64,000 bases of DNA from Melanocharis versteri (lineage: Eukaryota > Chordata > Aves > Passeriformes > Melanocharitidae), in NCBI GenBank assembly GCA_013397845.1, contig VZTG01006404.1, positions 585,886-649,885 on the forward strand, written 5' to 3'. The position numbers and the translations under genes were made by a program. Positions 20,987 to 34,823 of this stretch are shown one piece after another. Below the pieces are notes generated by a model, which worked only from the letters and a program-made list of their open reading frames with translations, was not told where the DNA came from and did not search any database. Position 1 is the stretch's first letter; each line of letters begins with the position of its first letter.

Positions 20987-23920
20987 ATGTGCCTTTCACA
21001 GTGCTGAAAAAAACCCTGTAAATAAGTGGCTGTCAGACTTTTGTGATACTAGGTACTTTGGAATTGAGGGGGGCAGAGGTTTATCAAAATTAAGATAGAC
21101 TGGTGAGAGTGTAAATAACTCTTGCTTTAAATTTACATTTTCTTGCACTGGACACATTCAATCAGCAAAAAGGGGTTCAAAATATTTCTTCTTTCGGATA
21201 ATATAGTAATGCTAGTTTCTACTTAGATTACATTTTGCATTCTTTGTGATTACTTACAATGCAAACCTTGGTGTTCTTTTAATTAATTATCCAGATTCAA
21301 AATTTCATTGTACTTGGCTTTGGAGAAGGAAAGCTTTATAACTCACTGTTTCTTTGTTTTCTTTTAATTTTGTAGAAATGAAGCAAATAATATTGTTGGT
21401 GGATATCAAATACCGTGTTAACTTTTAACTTATATGAACTGAGATACAAAATATTTTTTCCTTTTGGACATAAAAATACTCATGAATATATTAGAAAACT
21501 TTACATTTTGATTGAAAATTAAATATATATATATTGTATATATGTAAAATAATATTCAAAATTATATTTTTCTCCTAATGGGTTACCACCCATCAAACTT
21601 GCTATCCTAAGGGATTTATGGCATCACCACATAGGATATCAGCATTGTATGCGAGGATGTATTTTTCTTTTAAGGAAATAAGAGATCAAAAAAAAAAAAA
21701 AAAAAAATCATGCAATGGAGGAAACTCTCATACTTCAAATGAATGCAATATAGATCTCATGTTTACTTCACATAAGTTTGTACCTCAGTTTCTTGTGAGT
21801 TTTGACATAGTATCATTGCAGAAATGATAACCATTGCCAAGAGTTTTGTCCAGTGTAGCTACCACTACCTTTTCTACTTGCCCTGTAATGGACTTCATTA
21901 AACAGTTTCTTTTTGGAAGTAGAGCTTGACAGAAGATACAGCTCAAATGGATTGAGCACACTGCATTAATAATGTGTTTTAGAGATATCTTTTTATTGAG
22001 ATGCAAAGTTACACTGGGAGAAACCGTCTGTTTTGAGTGTAATTTGGGGTAGTTGTAGAGGTCAGCGTTTACACACGTCTCTGGCAGAAACCATCCGAAT
22101 CCCGTTTGTTACTGTACTAGATTAAGCATACATATACACTATATATATATACATACAAACACACAAAAGTCTGAAATACCTTTGGCAGATGACAGTAGAG
22201 GGACCTGAATGCTGCCATTAGCAGCAGGTGGAATTCCACCTCTGCTTCCCAGGTTTTAAGTGTTTTTTTAATGTTTGCACTCCTGGTTAAGTAATCTGTC
22301 TTCTGCACTCTGGGAATTCTCTTGTGCCTTAAAAGAATGTTTCGGTGCCTATGAGAAACTTGTGCAATTACTTATTTCTGTAGTTATAAGTCTGCTTTTA
22401 GGATTTGCTCTGTAAACATATGCCTTAGGGATATTTTAAAAAATTTACTATAGCTAATGATCTGTAACAGGAATAATTGCTAACAACCAAGAGTCATGCT
22501 GCTCTAAATTTCAGCTACTGTTGACTTCCAGTGGTTGCAGTTCATTCCATATGAATTATGGTCAGTGAAAACCCATAACAGTATAAAAACTTACCAACAC
22601 TGTAAAATAGTGCTTTTAAAATCTTATGTTTCACACTGTAAATGGGCTTCAGAATGTTTCTGGTATGAACTAGCTGTGGTTAAGGCTTCATAGACCAATG
22701 TTAAATATATTTTAGTGTATCATTTGAAAGTGGTAATGAATTCATCCTGAAGTAAATACACTGCCAGTGGCAAGAATGACAGTCATCAGCAGCAAAATAC
22801 TAGATGAGAAGCAAGGTGTTACAAACTTGCTTCATTTAAAAAATGTGTGCTAACACTTCTCTTCTGAACACTGCTCATCTTTATCATTAGCATAAACATA
22901 TTTTTCTGTACATGGACAGTCAGATCTGTGACTGATACAAGTCAGAATTTCTCTGCTGATGCCAGGGGAGTTATGCTGACTTCATGCCAGATGAAGAACT
23001 GTCCCCTAGTGATTTTCTTGCTGCTTTGTGTCTTGCATCTTTATGTTTAGTTATTGGCTATACACTTTTTAAGGTAATAGTAATGTCTCCCCCTCCCTCT
23101 CTTAATGTTTGGTGGTGTTTTTGTTTGTTTGTATTTTAAATTATATAAAAATCCTATGGTTCAGAAGGACCTAGGATAAATAATGACTGCACTCTTTTAA
23201 AAATTACTTGAGAAACACCTGCAAGTATGGTTTGTTTCCTTATGAAATATAGTAGTAGTACTTTTCCAAAAGAATAGACCAAATTTATATGAGCTTAAAT
23301 TGAATCAATGTTGGCTGTTTTAAGTAGATGGTTGCCAACTTACCACCCTAGAGTTAAAATAATACATTATTTAAATCTAAACAATGCTTTTCTAGTCTAA
23401 TTTACCTTAAAATGTTTTATTTGGTTGTTTTGGTTTTGTTTTTTTTTTTACATTTCAGCAAACATAAATAATTACTTTTTTCCCCCATTTTTAAACAAAG
23501 TAGAAATCTGGAATCACTTCTACTCCTTTGTCTCTTTTAAAAATTAAAATTCTGAGTTGAACCAGCTATTTCTGTAAAACCAAGAGTAGAAGTGAGATGC
23601 TTTAAAAAAGGAACTGTAAAACATTATTTTTATTGTATCGTCTAATTATGTGAATGGAAACTTTGTATAAAGCATTAAAGTTTACAGATACCAAGTACCA
23701 GGTAACATTTGTGTAAATCTTATAAATGGAATATTTCAAAATGTATAATTCACTTGTTGTTACTGTCTTGAATTGCCTTAAAAATTGTGAAAATTTCTTC
23801 CCTTCAACTAGGTAATCTGCAATCTACCTAGCTGTGTCAAAATTATCTTAACATCATATTTTTAGGTATATTTTGTACAACAGTGAGTAATAAATTTTTT
23901 GCAAAATAAAAGGATGTCCT
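20987..23920 (+). other. DSC1: Probable DSC1 3'UTR and poly(A) signals
   Basis: AT-rich unique sequence without CR1 follows the stop. Canonical signals are rare at first. ATTAAA occurs at 23674-23679 and AATAAA at 23889-23894 and 23905-23910, followed by T/GT-rich sequence. This would give a 3'UTR of about 2.9 kb. Earlier weak signals (AATAAG near 21020, AT-rich tracts near 21.5 kb) could end a shorter form. The extent is inferred, not shown. Confidence 0.35.
21674..21707. repeat. A-rich run
   Basis: An uninterrupted run of about 19 A ending at 21707, preceded by short A-rich sequence. It lies in the presumed 3'UTR and could prime internally in oligo-dT cDNA libraries, mimicking a poly(A) end. 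Confidence 0.8.
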
Positions 23921-24356
23921 ATAAAAACTCTTAATTTCTTGTGTATGAACCAGTTTATGAAGATAAGCATGACTATTTTTGAAGGGGATTGAACTTTTAA
24001 ATTTTAATGGAAGTGGTTTTGTGACACTATAGTGCTGTAATGCAAGTAGTACTTGTCCTTGCAGCATGAGCTCTGGGGTTTATACTTTAGCTGGAGTTTA
24101 TACTTGGCAAATTCAGGATATTAAAAGTAAAAAGCATTACTCTGTCATTTTGCTGATAAATTGTAAAAAGTACACAGTGCCTGCTTTGAAAACCTCATAA
24201 AAACCATTTGAAAACCAGCTGCAGCAGATAAGCCAGGTTTTAACATGTTTGGCACATAAAGCTGCAGAATATCAGTATAGTGGGGGTTATGATATTATGA
24301 TCAGGAGACAAGTGGAATGTAAGGTTTGGTTATCTGGCTTCAAGGAAAGGGAAATT

Positions 24357-25300
24357 CACAGAATGGCTGAGGTTGGAAGGGACCTCTGGAGGTCCTCTGG
24401 TCCAACCTCTTTGCTCAAGCATGGCCACTCACAGCTGGTTGTTCTGGACCACGTGGATTTTGAGTATCTCCAAGGATGGAGACTACAGCCTCTCTGAGAA
24501 AGCTTTTCCAGTGCTCAGTCACCTTCAAAGTAAAAATGTGCTTCCAGGTCTTCAGATGGTGCTGCCTGTGTTCTGGGCACCACTGAAAAGAGCCTGGCTC
24601 TGCCACCTATGCACCTTCACTTCAGATACAGGTAGACATTAATAAGATCTCCCCTGAACCTTCTCCAGGTTGAACAGTTCACACTCCTCAGCCTTTTCTC
24701 ATGAGAGAGAGGCTCCAGTCCCTTCATTGTTTTCTGTCCCTTCTTTGGACTGTCTCCAGTATGTCCGTGTCTCTCTTGTACTGAGGAGCCCAGAACTGGA
24801 CACAGCAGTTCTGCTGATTCGATGGGAAGGATCACTTCTTTTGACCAAGTGGCAACACTCCAAATGCAGCCCAAGATGTCACTGGCCTCCTTTGTGGCGA
24901 AAGCACATTGACTCATGGTATCCACCAGGAGCCCCAGGTCCTATTCTGCCAAGCTGTGCTTTCCAAGCAGCCAAGCTGCTGCCTATGCTCTTCTGGCAGG
25001 TATCAGGGTGGTTAAAATGCCCCATGAGGACCAGGGTCTGCAGATGGGAGGCTGCTTCTGGCTAACCATGGAAAGCCTCCTGCACTCGTTCTACCTGGCC
25101 AGGAGATCCATACCAGACACTCACTACCTTGTCACCCACACTGTCTACTCTTTAATCCTTTCTCGTAAATTCTCAGTGGGCAAGCAGCAAACTTGTCCAG
25201 AGAGCTGGTCAGATTGACAGCTGGGTCTATCTGTCCCTTGAAGCAGAGAGTCACCTGCTGCTGTCACCCACTCACTGCTTCCTCCTAGTGTGTCTGCGTG
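24357..25300 (-). mobile_element. CR1 LINE fragment, antisense
   Basis: The reverse-complement CR1 3' end CACAGAATGGCTGAGGTTGG is followed by GGGACCTCTGGAGGTC, CTCCCCTGAACCTTCTCCAG, GAACTGGACACAGCAG and further toward the 5' part (CTGGCCAGGAGATCC, CACTACCTTGTCACCC). It spans about 940 bp or slightly more; the far boundary is uncertain. Open frames of 80-130 codons inside are repeat artefacts. Confidence 0.9.
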
Positions 25301-25482
25301 GCTCAGGATCAGCAGACACAGTGCTTCACTTGAGAGCACACCTGGTTCCTCCTTAGCTTCGAGGGCAGCAGTGAACCTGCCTTAATATTCACTCCTTGTC
25401 AATATTTATGCCAGTGATGTTTTTCAGCTCATACAAAGGGTGCCCCTCTTTCCAGCCCTGTGTTTTTTGGTGCTGTGGGACT

Positions 25483-25516
25483 GGAGGAGGAGGAGGAGGA
25501 GGAGGAGGAGGAGGAG
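25483..25516. repeat. (GGA)n microsatellite
   Basis: About eleven GGA units. The run of arginines or glutamates it creates in open frames is not a protein signal. Confidence 0.95.
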
Positions 25517-26873
25517 TGAGGTCACACAGGCAGCACAGAGAGGGTCCGTGACACTGCCTGCTGCCTCATTGAGTAGCCAGCATCAGAGGGCTGAGCTCAG
25601 CATTTGTGTGCTGGCCATACTCGTGAGATGGAGGGTGGTTACATCCTCTGTGCTGGGGCAACCCAACTGTGGAGAAACTGGCAGGAGGGGAAAGAAAAAA
25701 AGACCTGAAACTGAGTTGAGTCACCTCAACCTCAGTCAGCCTCAAGCTGGGGCTATACTTAAGCATAACAATGAAAATGGGAGTCAAAGTCTCTCACTGA
25801 TCTTGCATTTTTCCTGGTTTTATGTATTTTCCTAGGGGGAGAGTAAGGGGGCAAAGCATTCTTTTATCAGGAGACTGTTGCACAACATGCTGTTCTTGCT
25901 CTTTTAATACTGTTCAGAGCCTTCTGAATGAATATAAGACAAGCTTTTTAGGTTAAAAGGACTATCTTTTTAGAACAAAACTGTACCTGAGATGAGAAGG
26001 GCACCAGCTTGTCTAGCAGAGTTGCTACTGAAAATAAACTACCATAAAATCTATCATTGTTTGCTATGGTTTTTGGTTTGACCTTACAACTTTCGTGATT
26101 TATTTTTTTTTAGGGGACAGTTTGTATTTTCCCATGAATTATTGTTGATTTCCACTGAAATATTTACTGATTATTACCCTTCAGTATATATTCAAGTGGA
26201 ACAACGTGAATATTCATCCACACTTCTGTAATATCTTCAGATAAATCTGTTACACACACACAAAAAAAAAAGGTTATGTATAAAAATCAGATTTGCTGGA
26301 TTTAAAGTTGCCCAGGTAATACTGATGATCAGCAAAGTTAAACAAGGAGATCTACAGAAGCAGTACACTATTTTGAACAGTTTTCAAACATCTAGAGTCT
26401 TATTTTGGCTGAAGCACGTTGAAAACTCTGTATGCAATGCTTTCCATCAGCAAATACCTTGAAGAAATCTGCAACTCCAAAGTACTAGCTTCATATGTTA
26501 TGGAGAAACAACATTATTTATTTTCAAGCAACTCCCCAAGCAATTTGTTTTGTTCTCTGATCCCAGCTTCCTTATACTATTTTGGGACTTTTCCTTTTTA
26601 GCTCTAGCCTCCAGATCCCTTTCTTAACCTAGTTTTCTCTTCCCCTTTGCTTTTGTTCTCAGCCTTGGCCTCAGGACATGTCTCTCTGTGAATGCTGGTA
26701 TAATTTCTTACCTCTCAAAAGATATGTTTTGTCTTTTTTTTTTTTTTTTCATGTGTCAAACACCTTTGTTGCAATTTGCTCTCTCTTCTTGCAGTCCAGC
26801 TTCTGTGTAATCTGAATCTGAGTGGGCTGTCTGCACACCACGAGAGGCAGTCTGTGAGGAAAAGGCAAATAAC

Positions 26874-26906
26874 TTTTAAAATGTAAGCATAACTTACATT
26901 TTAAAA
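26874..26906. repeat. Perfect 14-bp inverted repeat (hairpin)
   Basis: TTTTAAAATGTAAG at 26874-26887 and its exact reverse complement CTTACATTTTAAAA at 26893-26906, with loop CATAA. AT-rich; could be a remnant of a small inverted-repeat element or chance. Confidence 0.85.
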
Positions 26907-29452
26907 ATGTAGACATCTACAAATGAGGTAATCATCATGCAGTGAATTTCTAGTTAGCAGAGATTTAGATATTTGGTCAAATGGATCTCACCTCTGTATC
27001 CAATTTCAGTAAAAAGGTCTATGGTTACAGTGGCAACCGAAGGGAAAGCCATGATCAACTTCAAAGATCCTTAGACAAAGCACATTTCAGAAAGGTCATT
27101 CTTTGCGTATGAGCCAACAGACACTCATAGGCTGTCTGCAAATTGCAAATCAGACTCACAATTTGATCAAGTGGGACAGGCATGATACCAATACACACGG
27201 ACCTGACAGTAGAATAACCCCATGGAAATAGTAAAACTTCTATTTAAAAAATTAGAGACACTGAAACTTTTGAACAGGAAGGTTGTGTGTGTGTGTGATT
27301 TTTTTTTTCTCACTTTCTAAGAAAGCATTAGATTTTTGAGCTAAAGTTAAATATGCTGTTGAGAAAAAAGTCAGCCTCCACCTAATACCAAACAACTTAG
27401 ATTTTCAATGCAAATGATCTTTATCACTTGAAATTATTAGACTGAAAGTAGTCTTGGGCAAACAAGGAAGCATTATGCAACTCTTTAAATACAGGTAACC
27501 TTGCTGGATCAACCTATAATTAAGCCATCCCATAACTACAACCAAACCACGACAAACTTATCACATAAATGCTAAAAATCAAATAGGCTCATGAAGTCTC
27601 AACTCTTTCCTCCCACTCTAAGGAGGCTGTAATTTGACCAGATCAAAGAGTAGATGATGAGGCTTTATGATCCACCTGTGCTCTAGAACACAAAAGCGAT
27701 TGGCACCCTTTCCTTCCCTCCCTAACACACGGATTTAAGATCCTCTTATATCTTGGGTTTTGTTATGTACACAGCTCAATCAGTCACTACATCAGTAACA
27801 AAACTAAAGGGAAGAAGTTAAACATATAACACTAACATAAAGCAAATACAGGAAGCCTTTAGGCAGTAATCAAAGGATACATGATTTTCTCACGCTGCTG
27901 ATAAATTCTGCAATAACATAAAAAAGCCTTTGCCAGTGACCAGTGGAAGTCTATTACTGAAGCTCAGGTTTTAGTTGTTTTCTCTCAAGTTAACCAGATA
28001 TCTAGAACTCTAGACTCACAGAGCTGTTACAAGCCAGCAAACATTTACACAACAGATAATCTTTTACAATTAATAATCATGAAGGAAATAACGACATCAA
28101 AATGAAAATTCGAAGATCATACCATTATGTGGGGTAGCACTACAAACAATCATAACCTCAGGAGTGTTAGCTTTATTAGTTTTTATCTTACAGAAATCAT
28201 ATAGGGGGAAAATTGTTTGATAAAATATTAAATCTAGTGTAGCTTTAGGACAGAAAATCCAAATTTTTTTCTCTAACTAGTGATGTTTTATATAATTTGT
28301 TTCCTAGATAGCTGTCTCCTTTGTTTGTGTAGTGGTGACAGTATAGCATGGATCCCACTGGTCTGTAACATGAATACCAGGAAAAAATGAAAAAAAAGCA
28401 TGGTTTGCTCATACCAGAGAAATGGTGGCAGGAAGATGTTAGAAATAGATGTGCCCTCTTCATTCACTGTAAGGCTCATTTGTCTTTGGATGAAATCAGG
28501 TGTAAACACCGAGCAGATGAAATTTTACTTGCCTCATCATTATTATTAAAAGTACAAAATTTTTTCCCAAAAACTGTTCTGGTTTCTGTTAAATGTTTGC
28601 ATTGGCACCGTATCTCAGTACTCATGTATCAGACTAAAATCTAATACCCAACGTGAAGATCTCTGAGCTATCACTTTTGGAGAAGTATGCATTTCTTTCT
28701 AAGTACTCCACAAAGTGTTTAAAAAACCCATGTCATCTGCTCTCATCACTTTTTGCAGTATCCACTAATTCTTCAATTAGGAACACGTGAGAGGACAGGT
28801 CAGCTCAAACACTTACGAAGGGATGACCTGTTTGCAGGAATGAGTGCTCCTGGCAGCAATATCCGCCTTGATTCTTCCACCCTTCCCTGTAGTGAGGGTG
28901 CACATCTCTACACCGTTCCCAGCCTGTGCCCCAGCTAAGCAGCCCCTGCTGCTGAGCCACGGGCAGGCATCTAAGGAGGTGCCAAGCACGAGAGAACATG
29001 CCAGGCCAGCTCTGCTCTGTATAATATTTCTGAAAATGGGTTTGCAGGGAAGTGCAGAGTGCAGCCAGCAATGTAATACATGCCTGCCAAGAATGCAGCA
29101 CTACCTATTTTCTGAAATTTGATACAGTTATGGAAAAGCTGGAACTCCTAATATCATTTGAGCCTAATGTCTCCTATGACAGTTTGCTGGAGTAAACTGC
29201 AGGCCACTTTTCTGATAAACACAAAGTTTGGAACTAATTTTCTGGACAATTAAACACTTTCTATATTTTTCCTGGGACATTTATGTGCACACAATAATAT
29301 ATACAAAAAAGAAGAGGAAAATACGTAGATGGAGTGAAGAATGTCTTTGATGTCATTTTAACAGGGAGGATGAACCTTGAAAGCTGTTGGGTAGTTAAGT
29401 ACCTGCAAGGGAGTTACTTCTGCTTGAAAGATAAGAGATGGTTTAATTGGTC

Positions 29453-29473
29453 AAAAAAAAAAAAAAAAAAAAA
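29453..29473. repeat. Poly(A) run
   Basis: About 21 consecutive A. No retroposed sequence is recognised upstream of it. Confidence 0.9.
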
Positions 29474-32400
29474 GTAGGGCAGGTGTTGTAATAAAATAAA
29501 CTACTGATTTGTTTTTATCGGAGCTGAAACACAAAGTTTGATTTAAGCAGGAGATAACCTGTGCCATCAGCCGATCCTGGAAGCTGCGGTTACGTTTTCA
29601 ACTGTGGACTTGTAACCAGGTGTGGGCCAGTGGCTATCAGTTCCACATAAATTTATGTACATAAAAATCTGTGAGTACTTAGTCTGACAGACCTGACTGA
29701 CAGAATACTCCCTTTCTGACATCTGTGCATGAAGCTCTTCATGCTGCGCTGTTACTGTTAACAAGGACCATAGCTTTGACTGAAAGCTGTTTCCATCAAT
29801 GCTGGGAGCAAGAGTACACTAGAAACAGGAACTCCAAAAGACAGGAAACAGAATATTATTCAGCTATTGATGTGATAGAGTATAAATGTACTATGATGCA
29901 TGTGAATTCAGATAAAAAATGCAAATAATTTATTGACTTTTTTTGACATTAGGATAACAGACTCCTACTCATCACATCCATCACAGGATATGCAGCACAT
30001 ATATTTCCTCTCTATAGCCCATTGCAACAAAATATAGGCCAAAAATTCAACTTTTATGCCTTAATAAGCATCTAGATACAATGTGTCTTAGAATGAATCA
30101 GAGAGAGCATTGATCAGTATACTTACTGATAATGAAAACAGACCTAAATTTGAAACAATGATCAACCCTTTTACTGAAAGTAAACTGAAGCATTTTTGCA
30201 CAAGGTAATTATTGCAAGACAGGACTGAAATGGAGTAAAAAAAATTGGAAATTATTTGTCCTCTCCATAGATCTGCTTGGTTAAAAGGGAGCAATCACTT
30301 CCTTTTAAAATATTGTTTAAATTCCAACAGCTGGATCATTGCATGATAGTTCTCTAAATTGCTGCCATGAGCTGAGTTTTCCAGAACAACCCTGCGCACT
30401 CCATGAATGAGTGACCAGAGCCCCAGAGCCTAATCCAGCAGGGGCTGTAGGAGTTTCCGATTAATTCTACATTAACAAACAATCTGTCACACCAACACTG
30501 GACCAGTAGGTTAAAGCACTTGGTGCCAAGGCCTCTACTTACACATTGAGGATGATTAGGGCAATCTCAGATGACCTCAGCCAGGATTTAGCCAGGTTCC
30601 CTGACTGGAACATCCCCTTCCTTTGATTAAAGGCCATTTGAGGGCTGTTCAACGGTTGAAGCTTTGTATCTTCATTAGGAATGATGAGTGTACTTAATGA
30701 ACACACAGAGCAGAGATTTTGGTTGAGTTTCCTCCTAAACAAATCCAGTTTGCTGGTACCAGAACTGGTCCAAGAACTGCACCAGCATGCAGTAATTGGG
30801 GGTGACTTGGACATTAATGTCAAAGCACTCTAGAGAGAAATGTCAGTGTAGGAACTGCTTCGATGACTGGGGCACTCTTGCCCAATGCAAGATTTGTACA
30901 AACCAGCAGGTTGTCAAAAGCATGTTAGACCTGGCACCTGCTATAAACCTCTCTTCTGTCTGACACTGTAAGAAGCCATCCCTAAATTAATACTGCATGA
31001 GGTTCCTCAAGGACTTCTTATCATATTTCACTAAACTTAGAGGTACATGAGGATATAATATTTTTCTGGTTGCTTTCAGCAACAGCTACCACATTTACCT
31101 GGGTCATTCTACATGGAAAGACAGGTTCATTGCAATAAAAGCAAAAAGGAGACAGATTTAATATTTTAAAATAATCAAGTGACAAATTTGTTGATATAAT
31201 TTAAGTTAAGGTCATATTCACCCCGGGCTGTGAAACTCAAATGCACAAGGAAAACAGGATTTGTTTGTCTGGATCAACTTGTAAGTCTGTAGCTGTGCAG
31301 AAACTGGTGAACATCTTGCTAGTGAAGCACAGAAAACTTTTGATGACATAGTAGGTGCAGAATCTGGGACAACTGATAGCATCATACTAAGAATGAAGAG
31401 AATATTAAAAGTAGTTAAGATCAAGGCAGAAGGCACATATCAAAACCAGTTAGCTTAAGTGTAGATAATGGCTGTGTGAATATGACTTGTTCAAAACAAT
31501 TTTCAAGCCAAGTTAAAAAAATGTTGAAGTATTGCATCAGCTACATCTTTGAGCTTATTAAAAAAATCATTAGCATTTTAATGCACTGAGAAAGAAATTA
31601 TATTTACAGGAATAATACTGTCTTCTTCTCCTCATATTCTGAAATTAACATTTTCTATTTCTCAAAATGGTATTTTCTATGTATTTGTCGTTGTGATTTA
31701 TATAAAATACTCCTTTACCTTCCAGATAAACACAGGAAAGAAATGTTACGAAATGAAATGATCAGAGAAAACATGTATTCCAGCAACCCTTTCAAAATAC
31801 TAAAATTATTAGTTGCTCAATGAATAAAATTGATGTAAAGAAAATAATTGAGGAGAGAAGGGAGAAGTGAGATGAGCAATGAGAAAGAGAAGAGAAATAT
31901 ATTTAAAAGCATTGCATCCATCAGAAGATGTACAAATATCTGGTTTACATCAGCTTGCTTCATAGCCTCTACTTTGGTCATGCAACCTGCTTTAAAAAGT
32001 AAGCTGAAATTCATGTATCTGTTCATGAGGTTTGCTACTTGATGTGATTTGACACTCTCACTGAGTATTGTTCTGCTGCTACAAGGCAGTTTCCTTTTAC
32101 TGTCCAAACATGTCTTACCAACATGATTTAATTGGCTCTCAACAAAATTGCTATGATAATAAAAATTCTCAAAGAACAATGATTGCAAAATTTCCCACAA
32201 CAGTGACTCAATCGTGAACAAGATCAAACATAAATGCAATAGAAGAAGAGTAATGTTGAGCAACTAAAGCTGACTCTTGCCACGTGAGACACCCAGTAAA
32301 GCTAATTTTGCCAAAAGACATGAGTCTTGAATTTGCTCTCTGGAAAGGAATATTAAAATACAATGTCCTGTGAGGCAACTGGGCCAACACAATCATCAGA

Positions 32401-33501
32401 AAATCATATATGAAAGGAAGATTAAGCTCTTCAAAGTGAATAACCTGTTGCAGAACACCAAACTACAAACGTGATCGGTAAATGCCTGGAAGCAGGAGTT
32501 CAGAAGCTGAGGGGTGGATCTTTAGTTTAGCTTGCTTAGGTACACATTATCAACATAATCTCTGTTTCTTGCTTGTCAAAGATCTTTGTTTCTACATTGT
32601 ATCTTCTTTTTCATTGTCCTGGTTTCGGCCCTCACCTTGAGCAGTGAAACACACAGGAACACACAGCCTGTGGGATGAGAATAGCCGTAGCTGAGTATGA
32701 ATTCCCCTGACACACCTGTAGTGTGGACACTGCCCCCCAACACCAGGCAGTTTGCTTTACAGACCTGTTCCTATTTGTCTGCACTGTGCTATGTAGACAG
32801 AACTGCTATATCACTTTTTTCCACTGCTGTTCATATCAAGTGCGTTCCCAAATGCTTTATGAGGTTCATATATAAAATAATAATATTGTGGTATAGTAGC
32901 TATCAGAGAAAATGAAGACTAGAAGCAAAAGAAATTACGGCAAAAATCCCTCTCAGTGCTAAGTAGTTACTCTTGAGCTTCACAGGAAAAGTGAACCAGG
33001 ATGGAGTGCATGAACTTCACTACTATCTAAGATACAAATGCAGGGAAGAGCAAATTGGCAGTTCTCTAAGTTTTGTGCTCTTTCAGACTTGCAGCATTCA
33101 TCTCTTAGGCCAATTCCCAGTGAACGTGAACCAGTTAGAACAGCAGTGGCTAAGACAAACTCTTTCACCAAGGTATTAGCATAAACTATTCCAGTTGCTT
33201 GAAAAACACTGGGGAGGGAACTCACACCACTAAAATGAAGACTGAGAGCAAAGATTTATAGTGGTGTGACATGCTGGAGAAGCAGTATTTATGCTTTTTG
33301 TATTGCAGCAGATGATTTTCTTTGCCTCAATCCTTCATTCCTGTAAGAGGGCTGGTACCAGCTTTTTAGCCAAAGACTTCAGTGTCTGAAGTTACTCCAG
33401 CTAATAGTAAGACTCACAGGTCAGAGGTTCACCGTGTTTACCCTGTAAAAGCAGAAAGCAAACAAGAAGAGCCTATACTTTAGTGTGTACTCTAAATAAG
33501 T

Positions 33502-34032
33502 TCCATTGGTTTTGGCTACAGTGTAGTAGCTTGAATGGTGCTATGGTAAGGGTTTGGAATGAAACTAGCGTTGATATGTTCAGGGTGTTTTTATTATCGT
33601 TGAGCAGCACTTACACAGAATCAAGGTCTTTTCTGCTCCTCACCCCACCAAACCAGTGAGGAAGTAGAATGCACAAGGAGTTGGGAGGGGCACAGTTAGG
33701 ACAGCTGACCCCAACTGACCAGAACTCAGGGAAGAAGGAGGAAGGAAGGACATTTGGAGTTATGGAATCTGTCTTCCCAAGTAACTCTGACATGTGATGG
33801 AGCCCAGTTTGCCTGAAGATGGCAGAGCACCTCCCCGCCAATGGGAAGTGGTCAATTAATTCCTTATTTTGCTTTGCTCTGCTGTGCGCACGGCCTTTGC
33901 TTTCCCTTTTAAACCCTCTTTATCTCAACCCATGGGTTTTCATGCTTCTGCTCTCTTATTTTCTCCCCTATACCTCTGCAGGGGAGTGAGCAAGCAGCTG
34001 TGTTAGCTGCCTACCGAGGTTAAACCATGACA
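33502..34032 (+). mobile_element. Solo LTR of an avian endogenous retrovirus
   Basis: Degenerate start ATTGGTTTTGGCTA. Internal blocks are typical of the family: GGGAGGGGCACAG, GGACAGCTGACCCCAACTGA, GTCTTCCCAAGTAAC, CTTTATCTCAACCCA, GGGGAGTGAGCAAGCAGCTG. The end is TTAAACCATGACA. About 530 bp. No gag, pol or env sequence adjoins it, so it is a recombined solo LTR. No clear target-site duplication, consistent with age. The 5' boundary is uncertain by about 10 bases. Confidence 0.85.
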
Positions 34033-34770
34033 GAAGTGAACCACAAGAACATTTGATTGAAAGGTGAAGGACAGCATTATCAGATGTAGAACACTGCCTA
34101 ACACAGTTGGGTGCTTCTCCAGTCAACAGACGTAGCAGCACCACAGTATTCCACCTGGGTTTAATCATATGGTGCTGCTTTTTACACTGTTTCTCTCATG
34201 TACTCATAGAAGTGTAAATATTTTCATTCATCTTACAATGGGAAACATGACTTTTTTCCCTCAGAATGATAATTATAGTTTATGTAAAACACTTATTCAC
34301 ATACTTCATGTTTCTTTATTTCATGTTGCTACAAAGAGAAAGATTTGCTCTCTATTTCAGTAGAGTTAATATGCGCTTCTCCTCTTATCCTAATATTCCT
34401 ATACGACAACTGAGTGTCTCTACTGCATTGATTTTCATAATTATCCAAGTTTCAACAAACCATTAATATTTTAATTATAATATTATCACTAATTCGTTAC
34501 AAGCTGTTTTTCTCCAAGCTCACTTCTCAATTTTTTACCTAAGAAATTTTATATAGGGAAAAAGTTAAATAATAACACAAGTTTGCTTTAAAGAAAAAAC
34601 AAAAAAACAACATAAAAATTAATGCAAATCTAGCTACATGTACTTAGAGAGATAAAAAATACTTGTACCAATTCATGCTTAAAGGGGATGTAGTATTTCC
34701 ACAGCTGACTTCCACTAGATCTAGCCCTTCAAGTTTTCCCAAAGAAACTCCTGCAGAAAAGAACATTAGA

Positions 34771-34775
<5 letters not shown>

Positions 34776-34822
<47 letters not shown>
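34776..34822. repeat. Poly(T) homopolymer, about 47 nt
   Basis: Uninterrupted T run. Length is likely unreliable in any assembly. It could be the reverse complement of a retroposon poly(A) tail, but no element is recognised beside it. Confidence 0.95.

Positions 34823-34823
<1 letters not shown>

Larger units (their letters stand above)
25517..33501. other. Intergenic, no gene recognised
   Basis: About 8 kb. I see T-runs (26735-26750), a short TG repeat (27284-27297), an A-run (29453-29473), a perfect 14-bp inverted repeat (26874-26906) and otherwise unique AT-rich sequence. No open frame resembles a known protein, and no cadherin exon is visible. Confidence 0.55.

Noticed and set aside
24249..25217. 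Several open frames of 80-131 codons on both strands
   Set aside because: Inside or overlapping the antisense CR1 fragment; the peptide strings are the usual CR1 translation products.
25440..25835. 131-codon frame with a run of arginines
   Set aside because: The arginines come from the (GGA)n microsatellite; the rest has no recognisable protein feature.
32618..32650. TGTCCTGGTTTCGGCC-like LTR start
   Set aside because: Only about 16-20 bases resemble the LTR 5' end and what follows does not; the LTR at 33502 has its own degenerate start.
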